From Prauserella endophytica (GTDB lineage Bacteria > Actinomycetota > Actinomycetes > Mycobacteriales > Pseudonocardiaceae), in NCBI RefSeq assembly GCF_005146945.1, contig NZ_SWMS01000016.1, positions 51,113 through 115,112 of the forward strand: DNA of 64,000 nt, written 5' to 3'. Below the pieces are notes generated by a model that worked only from the letters and a program-made list of their open reading frames with translations, did not search any database and had not been told where the DNA came from. Both the position numbers and the translations under genes were made by a program. Below, piece after piece: positions 11,328-22,226 of this stretch (position 1 is the first letter of the stretch; every line of letters starts with the position of its first letter).

Positions 11328-12334
11328 TGCGGAACGCGATCACGGACGTGCCGGGCGTGCTCGTCGGCCACCACCACCGGGTGGGGGACGGCTGGGCCAC
11401 GGGCACGACCGTGGTGCTCGTGCCGGGGGAGGCCGTCGCCGCCGTCGACCAGCGCGGCGGAGCGCCCGGCACGCGGGAGACGAACCTGCTGGAGCCGGAG
11501 AACCTCGTGCAGCGGGTCAACGCCGTGTGCCTGTCCGGGGGCAGCGCGTACGGGCTCGCGGCCGCGGACGGCGTCATGCGCTGGCTCGGCGAGCACGAGC
11601 TCGGCTTCCCCGTCGGCGTCGAGCCCCACGAGGTGGTGCCGATCGTGCCCGGCGCCGTGATCTTCGACCTGCCGCGAAGCACGTGGGGCAACCGGCCGGA
11701 CGCGTCGTTCGGCTACGCGGCGTGCGAGGCGGCCACAGACGGTCCCGTCGAGCTGGGCACGGTCGGTGCGGGGGCCGGTGCGCAGGTCGGCTCCCTCAAG
11801 GGCGGTGTCGGCACGGCGAGCGAGGTCGTCGACGGGTTCGTGGTCGGCGCGCTCGCGGTGGTGAACGCGTCCGGCGAGGCCGTGCGCCCCGGCACCGGGG
11901 AGCCCTTCGCCGCGGACCACGAGGTCGACGGCGAGTTCGGCGTCGCCCGGTGGCCGGGCAGGCCGGGTGACCTCTCCCCGCGTGGGAAGGATCTCAACAC
12001 CACGATCGGCGTGGTGGCAGTCGACGCGACGTTGTCGAAGGCGGAGTGCCGCAGGCTCGCCGTGGCCGGTCAGGACGGGCTCGCGCGTGCCGTTCGTCCC
12101 GCGCACACCATGTTCGACGGCGACACCGTGTTCGCGCTGGCCACGGGTGAGCGGGAGTTGCCGAGCGAGCAGGGCCGGATCGGCGAGGCGAGCCGGATGG
12201 TCGCCCTCGACGCGCTCTGTTCCGCCGCGGCGAGGGTGTTCACCCGTGCGATGGTGCGTGGCCTGCTCGCGGCGACGGGCGTCCCGGGCCTGCCGGCGTA
12301 CCGCGACGTCTGGCCGGAGGCCTTCAAGCCGTAA
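11327..12334 (+). CDS. P1 family (DmpA-like) aminopeptidase
   Basis: A 335-residue member of the S58/P1 family of self-processing N-terminal nucleophile hydrolases (DmpA, beta-aminopeptidase BapA). The start NAITDVPGVLVGHHH and the region GTRETNLLEPENLV are characteristic. GSLKGGVGTAS lies near the predicted autoprocessing region, and the conserved LNTTIGVVAVDATLSK begins the C-terminal part. It should cleave N-terminal residues or act as an amidase; the substrate is unknown. The ATG overlaps the DUF2017 stop (TGATG). Immediately after the stop a long tandem-repeat array begins. Confidence 0.87.
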   Translation: MRNAITDVPGVLVGHHHRVGDGWATGTTVVLVPGEAVAAVDQRGGAPGTRETNLLEPENLVQRVNAVCLSGGSAYGLAAADGVMRWLGEHELGFPVGVEPHEVVPIVPGAVIFDLPRSTWGNRPDASFGYAACEAATDGPVELGTVGAGAGAQVGSLKGGVGTASEVVDGFVVGALAVVNASGEAVRPGTGEPFAADHEVDGEFGVARWPGRPGDLSPRGKDLNTTIGVVAVDATLSKAECRRLAVAGQDGLARAVRPAHTMFDGDTVFALATGERELPSEQGRIGEASRMVALDALCSAAARVFTRAMVRGLLAATGVPGLPAYRDVWPEAFKP

Positions 12335-12338
12335 CCAC

Positions 12339-12506
12339 GCGAGTCCCCCGTTCCGGCGCGCGAGTCCCCCGTTCCGGCGCGCGAGTCCCCCGTTCCGGCG
12401 CGCGAGTCCCCCGCTCCGGCGGGCGAGTCCCCCGCTGAGGCCTGCGAGTTCCCCGTTCCGGCGGGCGAGTTCCCCGTTCCGGCGGGCGAGTTCCCCGTTC
12501 CGGCGC
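12339..12506. repeat. Tandem array of eight 21-bp units (left arm)
   Basis: Eight head-to-tail copies of a 21-base unit beginning GCGAGTCCCCCG and ending CGGCG plus one base. Units 1 to 3 are identical, and later units differ at a few positions (CCGCTCC, CTGAGGC, GTTCCCC). The unit length is a multiple of three, so the opposite strand is open in several frames, but I regard those frames as non-coding. The array starts five bases after the peptidase stop. A second array of the same unit in inverted orientation follows at 12568, so together they could fold into a large stem. Confidence 0.9.
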
Positions 12507-12567
12507 GCGACGTGTGCGCTCCGTTGCCGCCATCGCATCCCCAGTCGCGCATCTCGGCGTCCCGAAT

Positions 12568-12682
12568 GGGCAACTCGCAGGCGGGAGCGGGCAACTCGCG
12601 GGTGGGAGCGGGGGACTCGCAGGCGGGAGCGGGGGACTCGCGGGGGGAGCGGGGGACTCGCGGGTGGGAGCGGGGGACTCGC
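12568..12682. repeat. Tandem array of the same 21-bp unit, inverted (right arm)
   Basis: About five and a half units of the reverse-complement form (GGGGGACTCGC followed by GGGTGGGAGC or variants). One unit is a base short. The first two units carry GGGCAACTCGC, matching the GAGTTCCCC variant units of the left array. A 61-base spacer separates the two arrays. The gap between genes (12335 to 12738) is almost entirely made of this structure; the promoter of the mec gene must lie in the last 55 bases. Confidence 0.9.
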
Positions 12683-12738
12683 GGTGTGACGTTCGTGGCT
12701 CGTCTCACGCTGTGAACGCCCGGTATCCAGCCCGTAAG

Positions 12739-13203
12739 ATGTTCACCGTGCTTCGGATCCGCCGTGACCTCGTGGACGCGATCGTCGCGCACGCCCGTCG
12801 TGACCACCCCGACGAGGCGTGCGGCGTCATCGCCGGCCCCGACGACGGCAGCGACCGTCCCGAGCGGTTCATCCCGATGGTGAACGCCGCGCGCTCGCCG
12901 ACGTTCTACGAGTTCGACTCCGGTGACCTGCTCAAGCTGTACCGCGAGATGGCCGCGAACGACGAGACACCCGTCGTGATCTACCACTCGCACACCGCCA
13001 CCGAGGCGTACCCCTCCCGCACGGACATCAAGCTGGCCCAGGAGCCGTTCGCGCACTACGTGCTGGTGTCGACCAGGGACGCGGACGAGCACGAGTTCCG
13101 GTCCTACCGCATCGTGGACGGCGTCGTGACCGAGGAGCCGGTCGAGGTCGTCGAGTCGTACATGTTCGCCAACACCGGTAGCGACGACGTACCCGACGCG
13201 TAG
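12739..13203 (+). CDS. mec: JAMM metallopeptidase Mec (CysO-cysteine peptidase)
   Basis: A 154-residue zinc peptidase of the M67/JAMM family. Motifs: the upstream glutamate in DEACGVIAG and the zinc site YHSHTATEAYPSRTD, which is the H-S-H...S..D JAMM pattern. In Mycobacterium tuberculosis the homologue releases cysteine from the CysO-cysteine adduct. Its neighbours here are CysO (69 bases downstream) and CysM, so the whole sulfur-carrier route is present. The start is uncertain: ATG at 12739 or GTG at 12748, neither with a strong ribosome site. It follows the 21-bp repeat structure. Confidence 0.92.
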   Translation: MFTVLRIRRDLVDAIVAHARRDHPDEACGVIAGPDDGSDRPERFIPMVNAARSPTFYEFDSGDLLKLYREMAANDETPVVIYHSHTATEAYPSRTDIKLAQEPFAHYVLVSTRDADEHEFRSYRIVDGVVTEEPVEVVESYMFANTGSDDVPDA

Positions 13204-13272
13204 GTCACAGGCGGGAATTTCCCCGTCTTCGTGAACGTCTGTCCTGTCATAAACCATTTGCGGAGGTAACCC

Positions 13273-15340
<2,068 letters not shown>

Positions 15341-15435
15341 GCGCCGAATCTAGCGGGGGCCGCCCCGCCGGGCCGACCGATTTATCAGGGTTTTTCACCG
15401 AGGTGAGGCGCCTGCCCACGACGTAGCCTGAAACC

Positions 15436-16104
15436 GTGAGCACGCAGCCCCAGCCACCCTCCACGCAGGGACCGAAGAAGGCCCCCGCCCGCATCCTGCC
15501 GCCGAAACCGCTGGTGGCCGGCATCGTCGCGTTGTCGTTCACGGTGGTGCTCTACCTGATCGAACTGCTCGACGTGCTGATGCCCGCCGATCTCGATCAA
15601 GGCGGCATCCGGGCCCGCTCACTGTCGGGGCTCGACGGCATCGCCTGGGCGCCCGTACTGCACGACGGCTGGAGCCACCTGTTCGCCAACACCGTTCCCG
15701 TGCTGGTCTTCGCGTTCCTGGCGATGGCGGGCGGCATCGGCCAGTGGATCGCCGTGACGGCCACGATCTGGATCGTCGGCGGGCTCGGGGTGTGGCTCAC
15801 GGCCGCGCCGCACGTCGTTACGGTCGGCGCGTCGGGGCTCGCGTTCGGCTGGCTGGCGTTCCTGCTGGTCCGTGGCCTGTTCAACCGCAGCTTCGGTCAG
15901 CTGGCCGTCGCGGCGGTGCTGCTGGCCGTCTGGGGCGGGATGCTGTGGGGCGTGCTGCCCGGCAGCCCCGGTATCTCCTGGCAGGGGCACCTCTTCGGCG
16001 CGCTCGGCGGTGTGCTCGCCGCATGGCTGGTGGCCAAGTCCGACCGCGTCCGTTCGGGCAAGGCCAAGGGCACGCCGGGGGCCGCCGGTACGCTCGGGGC
16101 GTGA
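15436..16104 (+). CDS. Rhomboid-family intramembrane serine protease
   Basis: A 222-residue membrane protein with about six hydrophobic segments. The catalytic serine lies in [13 protein letters not shown] (the GxSG motif) and the catalytic histidine in [27 protein letters not shown] matches the HLxxN segment of helix 2. It should cut transmembrane substrates within the lipid bilayer; the targets are unknown. A proline-rich cytoplasmic N-terminus precedes the first helix. Upstream is TAGCCT, seven bases, then GTG, suggesting leaderless translation. It overlaps murI by four bases, an arrangement seen in many actinobacteria. Confidence 0.9.
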   Translation: MSTQPQPPSTQGPKKAPARILPPKPLVAGIVALSFTVVLYLIELLDVLMPADLDQGGIRARSLSGLDGIAWAPVLHDGWSHLFANTVPVLVFAFLAMAGGIGQWIAVTATIWIVGGLGVWLTAAPHVVTVGASGLAFGWLAFLLVRGLFNRSFGQLAVAAVLLAVWGGMLWGVLPGSPGISWQGHLFGALGGVLAAWLVAKSDRVRSGKAKGTPGAAGTLGA

Positions 16105-16892
16105 GTCACGCTGACGCCCCGATCGGAATCTTCGACTCCGGCGTCGGCGGGTTGACCGTCGCTCGCGCCATCGCCGACCAGCTCCCCGGCGAGAGCTTGC
16201 GCTACGTCGGCGACACCCGCCATGCCCCGTACGGCCCGCTTCCCATCGCCAGGGCGCGCGAGCTCGCGCTGACGGCGCTGGACGGGCTCGTCGCGGACGG
16301 CGTGAAGGCGCTCGTCATCGCGTGCAACACCGCATCGGCGGCGTGCCTGCGGGACGCGCGCGAGCGCTACGACATCCCCGTGATCGAGGTGGTGCTGCCC
16401 GCGGTGCGCAGGGCCGTCGCCGCCACGCACACCGGGCACATCGGGCTGATCGGCACCGAGGGAACCGTGCGCTCGCGCGCCTACGACGACGCGTTCGCCG
16501 CCGCGAACGGCATCCGGCTTTCCAGCGTCGCGTGCCCCCGGTTCGTCGACTTCGTCGAGCGCGGCATCACCTCGGGCAGGCAGGTGCTCGGCCTCGCGCA
16601 GGGCTACCTCGAACCGCTCGTGCGGGCGGACGTCGACACGCTCATCCTCGGCTGCACGCACTATCCGCTGCTCACCGGCGTGCTGCAGATCGTGATGGGG
16701 CCCGACGTGACGCTCGTGTCGAGCGCGGAGGAGACCGCGAAGGACGTGGTGCGGGTGCTCACCGAGCTGGACCTGCTGGCCGGCCACGGCGAACCCCGGC
16801 ACCAGTTCGTCGCCACCGGGCGCGCCGAGCCGTTCGCGAAGCTCGCGCACCGGTTCATGGGCTTTCAGCCGGGAGTGCTCGCCGCCACGTGA
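16101..16892 (+). CDS. murI: Glutamate racemase
   Basis: It interconverts L- and D-glutamate to supply D-glutamate for peptidoglycan, in the cytoplasm. The 263-residue protein starts [18 protein letters not shown], has the first catalytic cysteine in [10 protein letters not shown] and the second in [11 protein letters not shown]. Substrate-binding [11 protein letters not shown] is intact. The GTG start overlaps the rhomboid stop, and a metallo-hydrolase follows 31 bases downstream. This murI plus MBL-hydrolase plus rph plus rdgB order is conserved in actinobacteria. Confidence 0.95.
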   Translation: MSHADAPIGIFDSGVGGLTVARAIADQLPGESLRYVGDTRHAPYGPLPIARARELALTALDGLVADGVKALVIACNTASAACLRDARERYDIPVIEVVLPAVRRAVAATHTGHIGLIGTEGTVRSRAYDDAFAAANGIRLSSVACPRFVDFVERGITSGRQVLGLAQGYLEPLVRADVDTLILGCTHYPLLTGVLQIVMGPDVTLVSSAEETAKDVVRVLTELDLLAGHGEPRHQFVATGRAEPFAKLAHRFMGFQPGVLAAT

Positions 16893-16923
16893 CCCTGGGC
16901 GCGCGGCGCGCTCGCGTGGCAGG

Positions 16924-17703
16924 GTGTCGATCGTGCGACTGACCATCCTGGGCTGTTCCGGCAGCATCCCCGGCCCGAACGCGGCCGCGTCCGGCTACCT
17001 CGTCGAGGCCGACGGCTTCGTGCTCGGGCTCGAGCTCGGCAACGGCACGCTCGCGCAGCTGCAGGCCGTCCGTGACCCGTTCGACCTAGGCGCGCTCGTC
17101 CTTTCGCACCTGCATCCCGACCACTGCGCCGACTTCAGCGCGCTGACGGTCCTGCGCCGCTACCATCCCGCGCCGCCGTACGACGTCACGGCGCGAAGGC
17201 TCCCCGTGTACGGCCCGGTGGAGGCGCCGGCGCGGCTGGCCAACGCGTATGCCCCGCACGAGGCCGAGCGCGTGCGGACCGACCTCACCGACGTCTTCGA
17301 GTTCCATCCGCTGTCGGCGGGTCCGGTGCGGGTGGGGCCGTTCGAGCTGAGCGCGGTGCCGATGGACCACCCGACGGAGGCGTTCGGCCTGCGGCTCTCA
17401 CACGGTGGTCGCACGCTCGCCTACACCGGTGACACGGGGCCGTGCGAGACGCTCGACAAGCTCGCCGCCGACGCCGACGTGCTGCTGGCGGAGGCGTCGT
17501 GGACCGACGCGCCGGACCGGCCCGCCGGTGTGCACCTATCCGGCAGGCAGGCGGGTGAGCTGGCCGCCCGCGCCGGGGCCGGACGGCTGCTGCTCACCCA
17601 CATCGCGCCGTGGAGCGACCGGGAGGCCATCCTCGCCGAGGCCCGCGCGGCCTTCACCGGGCTGACGGATCTCGTCGAGCAGGGCGCCTCCTACGACGTG
17701 TGA
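16924..17703 (+). CDS. MBL-fold metal-dependent hydrolase
   Basis: A metallo-beta-lactamase-fold protein of the RNase Z/cyclic-nucleotide-phosphodiesterase-like group. The start is LTILGCSGSIPGPN and the zinc motif LSHLHPDHCADF carries HxHxDH. Later ligands are in MDHPTEAFG, YTGDTGP and LLTHIAPW. The mycobacterial homologue (Rv1339 type), in the same gene position after murI, has been linked to cAMP turnover; I infer a similar role. The start could be GTG 16924 or 16933. Its last 168 bases overlap, on the other strand, the 3' end of the membrane-protein gene. Confidence 0.85.
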   Translation: MSIVRLTILGCSGSIPGPNAAASGYLVEADGFVLGLELGNGTLAQLQAVRDPFDLGALVLSHLHPDHCADFSALTVLRRYHPAPPYDVTARRLPVYGPVEAPARLANAYAPHEAERVRTDLTDVFEFHPLSAGPVRVGPFELSAVPMDHPTEAFGLRLSHGGRTLAYTGDTGPCETLDKLAADADVLLAEASWTDAPDRPAGVHLSGRQAGELAARAGAGRLLLTHIAPWSDREAILAEARAAFTGLTDLVEQGASYDV

Positions 17704-18669
17704 ACGCAGGAACAGCCACGCCAGCACGCCGACGGGGATGATCAGCCAGCAGGACAGGAGCCGGTAGGCGAGCACCGCGGCCGCGGCGGCGGGCTCGGCG
17801 GCTCCCGCGGACACGAGCCCGGTGAGCAGGCCGACCTCGATCACGCCGATGCCGCCGGGGGTGAGCGGGATCTGCCGGACGAGCTGCACCGTCACGTAGA
17901 TCGTGGCCAGTTCGAACGTGCCGAGTCCGATGTCGAAGGCGTTGGCGGCCGCGAGCAGGCACAGCATGTCGGTGAGCCAGTTCGCGACGGCGGCGCCGAG
18001 CGCCAGTAGCCAGTGCCGGGGCGCGACCGTGCGCGACGTGGCCGCGGCGTCCGCCAGCGGCGTCACCACCGCGGCGAGCCACGGCCACCTGGGTGGTCTG
18101 CGGATCCGTTTCGGCTGCGCGGCGCTGTGGTGCGCCGCCGCCAGCCGGTACGCGATCCAGCCGAGCGCCGCGATCGCCGCGACCGCCGCCGTCAGGGTGA
18201 GCGCCGGGTGAGTGTGCCAGGCGCGCGCGAGGTGCAGGGCGCCCGAGGTGAGCGCCCCCGTCGCCCACAGCAACGCCAGCCCGGTCGCGGAGGCCAGTCC
18301 TGAGAGCACCATGACCGCCGTCGCGGCGGCACGGTCGGCCCCGCCGGCGCGGAACTCGCGGAAGGCGTATGCCGCCGACACGGCCGACCCGGCGGGCAGG
18401 CTGATCGAGATCGCGGAGCGGCTGTAGGCGAGCGCGAGCGCCCTGTGGCGCGGCATGGTGACGCCGAACGCCGTGAGGAGCCTGCGCTGCTGCCTGGCGA
18501 ACATCGCCATCGAGACGAACTCGGCGAGCCCCGCGACGAGCAGCCAGCGGGGGTCGGCGTGCCGCAGCGCGCCGAGCACGTCGGCGGGCTGCGGAACCCG
18601 GTCGCCAAGGGTCCACGCCATGAGCGCGAGTACCGCCGCCACGCCGCCGACCTGGACGAGCCTGCGCAT
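17536..18669 (-). CDS. Lysylphosphatidylglycerol synthase/UPF0104-type membrane protein
   Basis: A 377-residue protein with about eight hydrophobic segments, of the family covering the flippase half of MprF and the actinobacterial YbhN/UPF0104 proteins. Typical segments are QQRRLLTAFGVTMPRHRALALAYSRSAIS, split by the LPAGSAVSAAYAF turn, and QIPLTPGGIGVIEVGL, the conserved LtPgGiG motif near the C-terminus. No lysyl-transferase domain is present. The last 55 residues or so are hydrophilic and are encoded antisense to the MBL gene, so the annotated C-terminus may be longer than the folded protein. The likely role is lipid or cell-envelope precursor transport. Confidence 0.8.
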   Translation of the reverse strand: MRRLVQVGGVAAVLALMAWTLGDRVPQPADVLGALRHADPRWLLVAGLAEFVSMAMFARQQRRLLTAFGVTMPRHRALALAYSRSAISISLPAGSAVSAAYAFREFRAGGADRAAATAVMVLSGLASATGLALLWATGALTSGALHLARAWHTHPALTLTAAVAAIAALGWIAYRLAAAHHSAAQPKRIRRPPRWPWLAAVVTPLADAAATSRTVAPRHWLLALGAAVANWLTDMLCLLAAANAFDIGLGTFELATIYVTVQLVRQIPLTPGGIGVIEVGLLTGLVSAGAAEPAAAAAVLAYRLLSCWLIIPVGVLAWLFLRSHVVGGALLDEIRQPGEGRAGLGEDGLPVAPRRDVGEQQPSGPGAGGQLTRLPAG

Positions 18670-18741
18670 CGCGACCCCCTAATTCACGCTGAGTTGAATT
18701 ATGCGCGCGCACGCGGAGATGTCAACGGTCGTTGAATAAGG

Positions 18742-19566
18742 TCACGCCCTGGCGGCGGCCAGGTATTCGGGCGCCAGGTACTCCGCGTAGGCGTGGAGCA
18801 GGGCGAGGCCACTGAAAGGCCCGCCGACGGCGTCGAACTCGGCGAGATCGAGCGCGAGCTCGGCACCGCGCCGCGCCGGGACGGGGTTGGTGACGTCGGT
18901 GAACCAGTCGACGAACGTGAGCTGGAACCGCTCGCCCGGCCGCGCGCCGGGGGAGACCACGTCGAACAGGGCCGGGCGGTTGCGCAGGACCCACCGGTAG
19001 AACTCCGAGTAGGAGAAGAACCGCTGCTCCACGCCCGAGGCCACGAGGCCGTGCACCTGCTCGGCCACGGTCACGCCGTGGTCGGTCGCCGCCTGCTCGG
19101 CCTCGCTCCACGCGCGGTCGTGCGCGGCGCGGCCGGTGAGCTCGCCGTCGCGCAGCCGGACGAGGTAGCTCGCCCACAACGCCGAACCCGGGTTGCCGAA
19201 CGTGTCGGTGCCCCGGCCAGCGGCGATCGCGATCCCGCGCTCGATGCCCTCCAGGATTCCGGCGTCGACGTAGGAGACCCAGGTGCCCGGCTCGCCCATG
19301 TCATGCGCGGCGAAGAAGGTGATGATCCCCGCGATGTTGCCCCAGCGCGGCGCGTAGCCGGGAGCGATCTCCGCCGCCGGGCCCTCCGACATCGCGATGA
19401 GGAACTCCAGCCGCTGCGGCATGGTCATCAGGTCGATCTCGGCGAGCGGGCAGTCGAGCGTCGCCGCGCACGTCAGCGGGTCACGCGGTTGCCGGGCCGC
19501 CGAGGCGGGCGCTGGCACGACGGACAACAGGAACAGGGCCACGATGCCCACGGCGGCGGCGCGCAT
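18742..19566 (-). CDS. Secreted protein of unknown function, 274 aa
   Basis: Residues 1 to about 24 form a signal peptide (MRAAAVGIVALFLLSVVPAP then ASAA). The mature part is largely helical. It contains two cysteines close together (TCAATLDC), a segment EFLIAMSEGPAAEIAPGY, and aromatic-rich patches such as FFSYSEFYRWVLRNRP and LTFVDWFTDVTNP. I do not recognise a family and see no catalytic motif. The start at 19566 is chosen to begin the signal peptide. It lies divergent from rph, with the membrane protein gene downstream on the same strand. Confidence 0.75.
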   Translation of the reverse strand: MRAAAVGIVALFLLSVVPAPASAARQPRDPLTCAATLDCPLAEIDLMTMPQRLEFLIAMSEGPAAEIAPGYAPRWGNIAGIITFFAAHDMGEPGTWVSYVDAGILEGIERGIAIAAGRGTDTFGNPGSALWASYLVRLRDGELTGRAAHDRAWSEAEQAATDHGVTVAEQVHGLVASGVEQRFFSYSEFYRWVLRNRPALFDVVSPGARPGERFQLTFVDWFTDVTNPVPARRGAELALDLAEFDAVGGPFSGLALLHAYAEYLAPEYLAAARA

Positions 19567-19638
19567 GCGACGGCACGCTAGCAGCACATGACCACGTCGA
19601 GCTTCCGCGACGCGGCGCTGGCACTAGGCTCTGCCCTC

Positions 19639-20418
19639 GTGGTGCGAAAAGACGGCAGGAACGACGACCAGCTCCGCGAGGTGCGGATCACCCGCGGTTT
19701 CCAGCAGTGGCCGGCCGGATCGGTGCTCATCGAGTTCGGCAACACCAGGGTGCTGTGCGCGGCGAGCGTCACCGAGGGCGTGCCGCGCTGGCGGCAGGGC
19801 TCGGGGCTCGGCTGGGTCACCGCCGAGTACGCGATGCTCCCCTCGGCGACCCACACGCGCAGTGACCGCGAGTCCGTCAAGGGCCGGGTCGGCGGACGTA
19901 CCCACGAGATCAGCAGGCTGATCGGCCGGTCGCTGCGTTCGTGCATCGACCTCTCGGCGCTCGGCGAGAACACGATCCAGATCGACTGCGACGTCATCCA
20001 GGCCGACGGCGGCACCCGGACGGCCGCCATCACCGGCGCCTATGTGGCGCTCGCCGACGCGATCACCTGGCTCGGCGCGGCGGGCAGGCTCGCCGACCCG
20101 AAGCCGCTCTCCGCCGCGGTCTCCGCGGTGAGCGTCGGCGTGGTGGACGGCCGCGTGCGACTCGACCTGCCCTACGAGGAGGACTCCCGCGCGGAGGTAG
20201 ACATGAACGTGGTCGCCACCGACGTGGGCACGCTCATCGAGGTGCAGGGCACGGGCGAGGGCGCCACGTTCACGCGGTCCACACTGGACAAGATGCTGGA
20301 CCTCGCCCTGAACGGCTGTGCCGAGCTGGCCCGCAAGCAGGCCGAGGCGCTGGAGGCGCCGTATCCGTACGAGCTGCCGACGCCCGCGCCCGACAAGAAG
20401 TCGAAGGGCTCCAAGTGA
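19639..20418 (+). CDS. rph: Ribonuclease PH
   Basis: A phosphorolytic 3'-to-5' exoribonuclease that trims tRNA 3' ends. The 259-residue sequence has [18 protein letters not shown] at the start, then [18 protein letters not shown], the [20 protein letters not shown] patch, and the phosphate/magnesium region [17 protein letters not shown]. The end is lysine-rich. The start is GTG 19639 or the next codon; upstream TAGGCT lies eight bases before it and there is no ribosome site, consistent with leaderless translation. It overlaps rdgB by four bases. Confidence 0.95.
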   Translation: MVRKDGRNDDQLREVRITRGFQQWPAGSVLIEFGNTRVLCAASVTEGVPRWRQGSGLGWVTAEYAMLPSATHTRSDRESVKGRVGGRTHEISRLIGRSLRSCIDLSALGENTIQIDCDVIQADGGTRTAAITGAYVALADAITWLGAAGRLADPKPLSAAVSAVSVGVVDGRVRLDLPYEEDSRAEVDMNVVATDVGTLIEVQGTGEGATFTRSTLDKMLDLALNGCAELARKQAEALEAPYPYELPTPAPDKKSKGSK

Positions 20419-21026
20419 CCACCAAGGTCCTGCTGGCCACGCGCAACGCCAAGAAGCTCGAGGAACTGCGCCGGATCCTGCTCAAGCGCGGGCTCGGCGA
20501 CATTACGGTGCTCGGCCTGTCCGATGTGGACGAGTTCCCGGAAGCGCCGGAGACCGGGGCGACGTTCGAGGAGAACGCGCTCGCGAAGGCCTACGACGCC
20601 GCGATGGCCACCGGCCTTCCGGCTGTGGCCGACGACTCCGGGCTTTCCGTCGACGAGCTCAACGGGATGCCGGGCGTGCTGTCGGCCCGGTGGGCGGGGC
20701 AGCACGGCGACGACGAGGCCAACCTCCGGCTCGTGCTCTCCCAGCTGAGGGACACCCCCGACGAGCGAAGGGGCGCGGCGTTCGTGTGCGCGGCCGCACT
20801 CGTGGTGCCCGACCGCGAGGAGGTGGTGGTGCGCGGCGAGTGGCGCGGCACGATCATCCGGGAACCCCGTGGTACCAACGGATTCGGCTACGACCCGATC
20901 TTCGTGCCCGAGGGCGAGCAGCGGACCTCGGCGGAACTGGAGCCCTCCGAGAAGGACTCCGCGTCCCACCGGGGCCGCGCGCTGCGCTCACTGCTGCCGC
21001 ACCTGCGCGACCTGGTTCACGACTGA
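20415..21026 (+). CDS. rdgB: XTP/dITP pyrophosphatase (RdgB/HAM1)
   Basis: It hydrolyses non-canonical purine triphosphates (ITP, XTP, dITP) to monophosphates, keeping them out of nucleic acids. The 203-residue protein starts [19 protein letters not shown] and contains [43 protein letters not shown] and the terminal [11 protein letters not shown], all conserved in HAM1. The GTG start overlaps rph, and the rph-rdgB pair is widely conserved. It is convergent with the monooxygenase gene of the gentisate cluster 24 bases away. Confidence 0.95.
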   Translation: MTTKVLLATRNAKKLEELRRILLKRGLGDITVLGLSDVDEFPEAPETGATFEENALAKAYDAAMATGLPAVADDSGLSVDELNGMPGVLSARWAGQHGDDEANLRLVLSQLRDTPDERRGAAFVCAAALVVPDREEVVVRGEWRGTIIREPRGTNGFGYDPIFVPEGEQRTSAELEPSEKDSASHRGRALRSLLPHLRDLVHD

Positions 21027-21049
21027 CCCAGGGCTCACTCAGGGCTTAC

Positions 21050-22210
21050 TCAGGACTGATACAGCCAGTCGACGTACTGGTAGTCGTCGAGCCTGCGGTC
21101 GGTCAGCAGCGCGTTGCGCAGGGTCCGGGTGAGCCCGTCGCAGTGCCAGATCTCGCCCCACACCCTCGCCGAGGACTGCACGCGCGCCGTGCGCGCGGTC
21201 CGTGTGCGCTGGTACGCATCGAGCGCCCCGGCCCAGTCGCCCGTTCGCTTGCCGGCCTCCGCGGCCAGGCAGTGCGCGTCCTCCAGCGCCTGGCACGCGC
21301 CCTGCGCCAGGTACTGCAGCATCGGGTGGGCCGCGTCGCCGGTGAGCGCGAGCCTGCCGTTGACCCAGTTGCCGATCGGCAGGCGGTCGAACATCGGCCA
21401 CCGCCGGTCGCGCCACAGCCAGGTCAGCCCCCGCCGCACGGCGGGGCACGTCCCGTCGAACGCGGCGTCGAGCTCGTCGGGGCCACCCCACTCCTCCTCC
21501 CCGCGCGCGTACGCGGGCGAGGCGAAGACGGCGACCGTGTTGAGCATCTCGCCCTGCCGCAACGGGTACTGCACGAGGTGGCAGCCCGGTCCGAAGTGGA
21601 CAACGACGTCGGTGAGCGCGTCGGCGTCCACTTCGGTCACCTCGCTCACCGGCAGCGCGCCCCGGTAGGCCACGTAGCCGGAGCACACCGGGCTGTCGTC
21701 GCTCACCCGGGCTCGCAGGGGTGACCAAAGGCCGTCGGCCGCGAGCGCGATGGCGGCGCGGTGCTTCTCTCCGTTCGCCAGCACCACGGCCTCGTGCTCG
21801 GTGACGGTGACGTCGTCCACCTTGTGGTCGGCGAGCAGTTCGACCCCGGCCCGCTCGCACGCGCGGAACATGATCGAGAGCAGGTCGCTGCGGTGGATCA
21901 CCACGTACGGTGCGCCATAGCGCCGCTCGAACGACTCACCCAGCTCCAGCGAGGTCAGCTCGGCGCCGTCGAGCGCGTCCTTGAAGACGAGCCGCCCGGG
22001 CCGGACGCCGTGCTCGATCACCTCGTCCAGCAGCCCCCACTCGCGGAGGATCCGGGTCGCGTTGGGGGCGAGTTGCAGGCCGGCGCCCACCTCAGCGAAG
22101 GCGGAAGCCCGTTCGAGCACCCGCACGCGGTGGCCCGAGGACGCGAGCGCGAGGGCGTTGGCGAGGCCGCCGATGCCGCCGCCCACCACGGCGACGTCGA
22201 TGTCGGTCAT
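21050..22210 (-). CDS. FAD-dependent monooxygenase, probable 3-hydroxybenzoate 6-hydroxylase
   Basis: A 386-residue single-component aromatic hydroxylase. The Rossmann motif VAVVGGGIGGLANALAL is at the start, and the second FAD motif GDAAHPMLQYLAQGACQALEDA, split here by its natural turn, is near residue 285. It is last in a four-gene operon with maleylpyruvate isomerase, fumarylpyruvate hydrolase and gentisate dioxygenase. This makes conversion of 3-hydroxybenzoate to gentisate the most likely reaction; salicylate 5-hydroxylation would be an alternative. No ferredoxin partner is needed for this type. Confidence 0.85.
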   Translation of the reverse strand: MTDIDVAVVGGGIGGLANALALASSGHRVRVLERASAFAEVGAGLQLAPNATRILREWGLLDEVIEHGVRPGRLVFKDALDGAELTSLELGESFERRYGAPYVVIHRSDLLSIMFRACERAGVELLADHKVDDVTVTEHEAVVLANGEKHRAAIALAADGLWSPLRARVSDDSPVCSGYVAYRGALPVSEVTEVDADALTDVVVHFGPGCHLVQYPLRQGEMLNTVAVFASPAYARGEEEWGGPDELDAAFDGTCPAVRRGLTWLWRDRRWPMFDRLPIGNWVNGRLALTGDAAHPMLQYLAQGACQALEDAHCLAAEAGKRTGDWAGALDAYQRTRTARTARVQSSARVWGEIWHCDGLTRTLRNALLTDRRLDDYQYVDWLYQS

Positions 22211-22226
22211 GTCGTCGGTCCTTCCT

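Noticed and set aside
12339-12533. Repetitive protein encoded by the 21-bp units
   Set aside because: The heptad peptides (GTGDSRA type) arise in any frame from a 21-base repeat; there is no ribosome site and no conserved flanking domain.
12339-12682. CRISPR array
   Set aside because: Units are directly adjacent without unique spacers, the two halves are inverted, and no cas gene is nearby.
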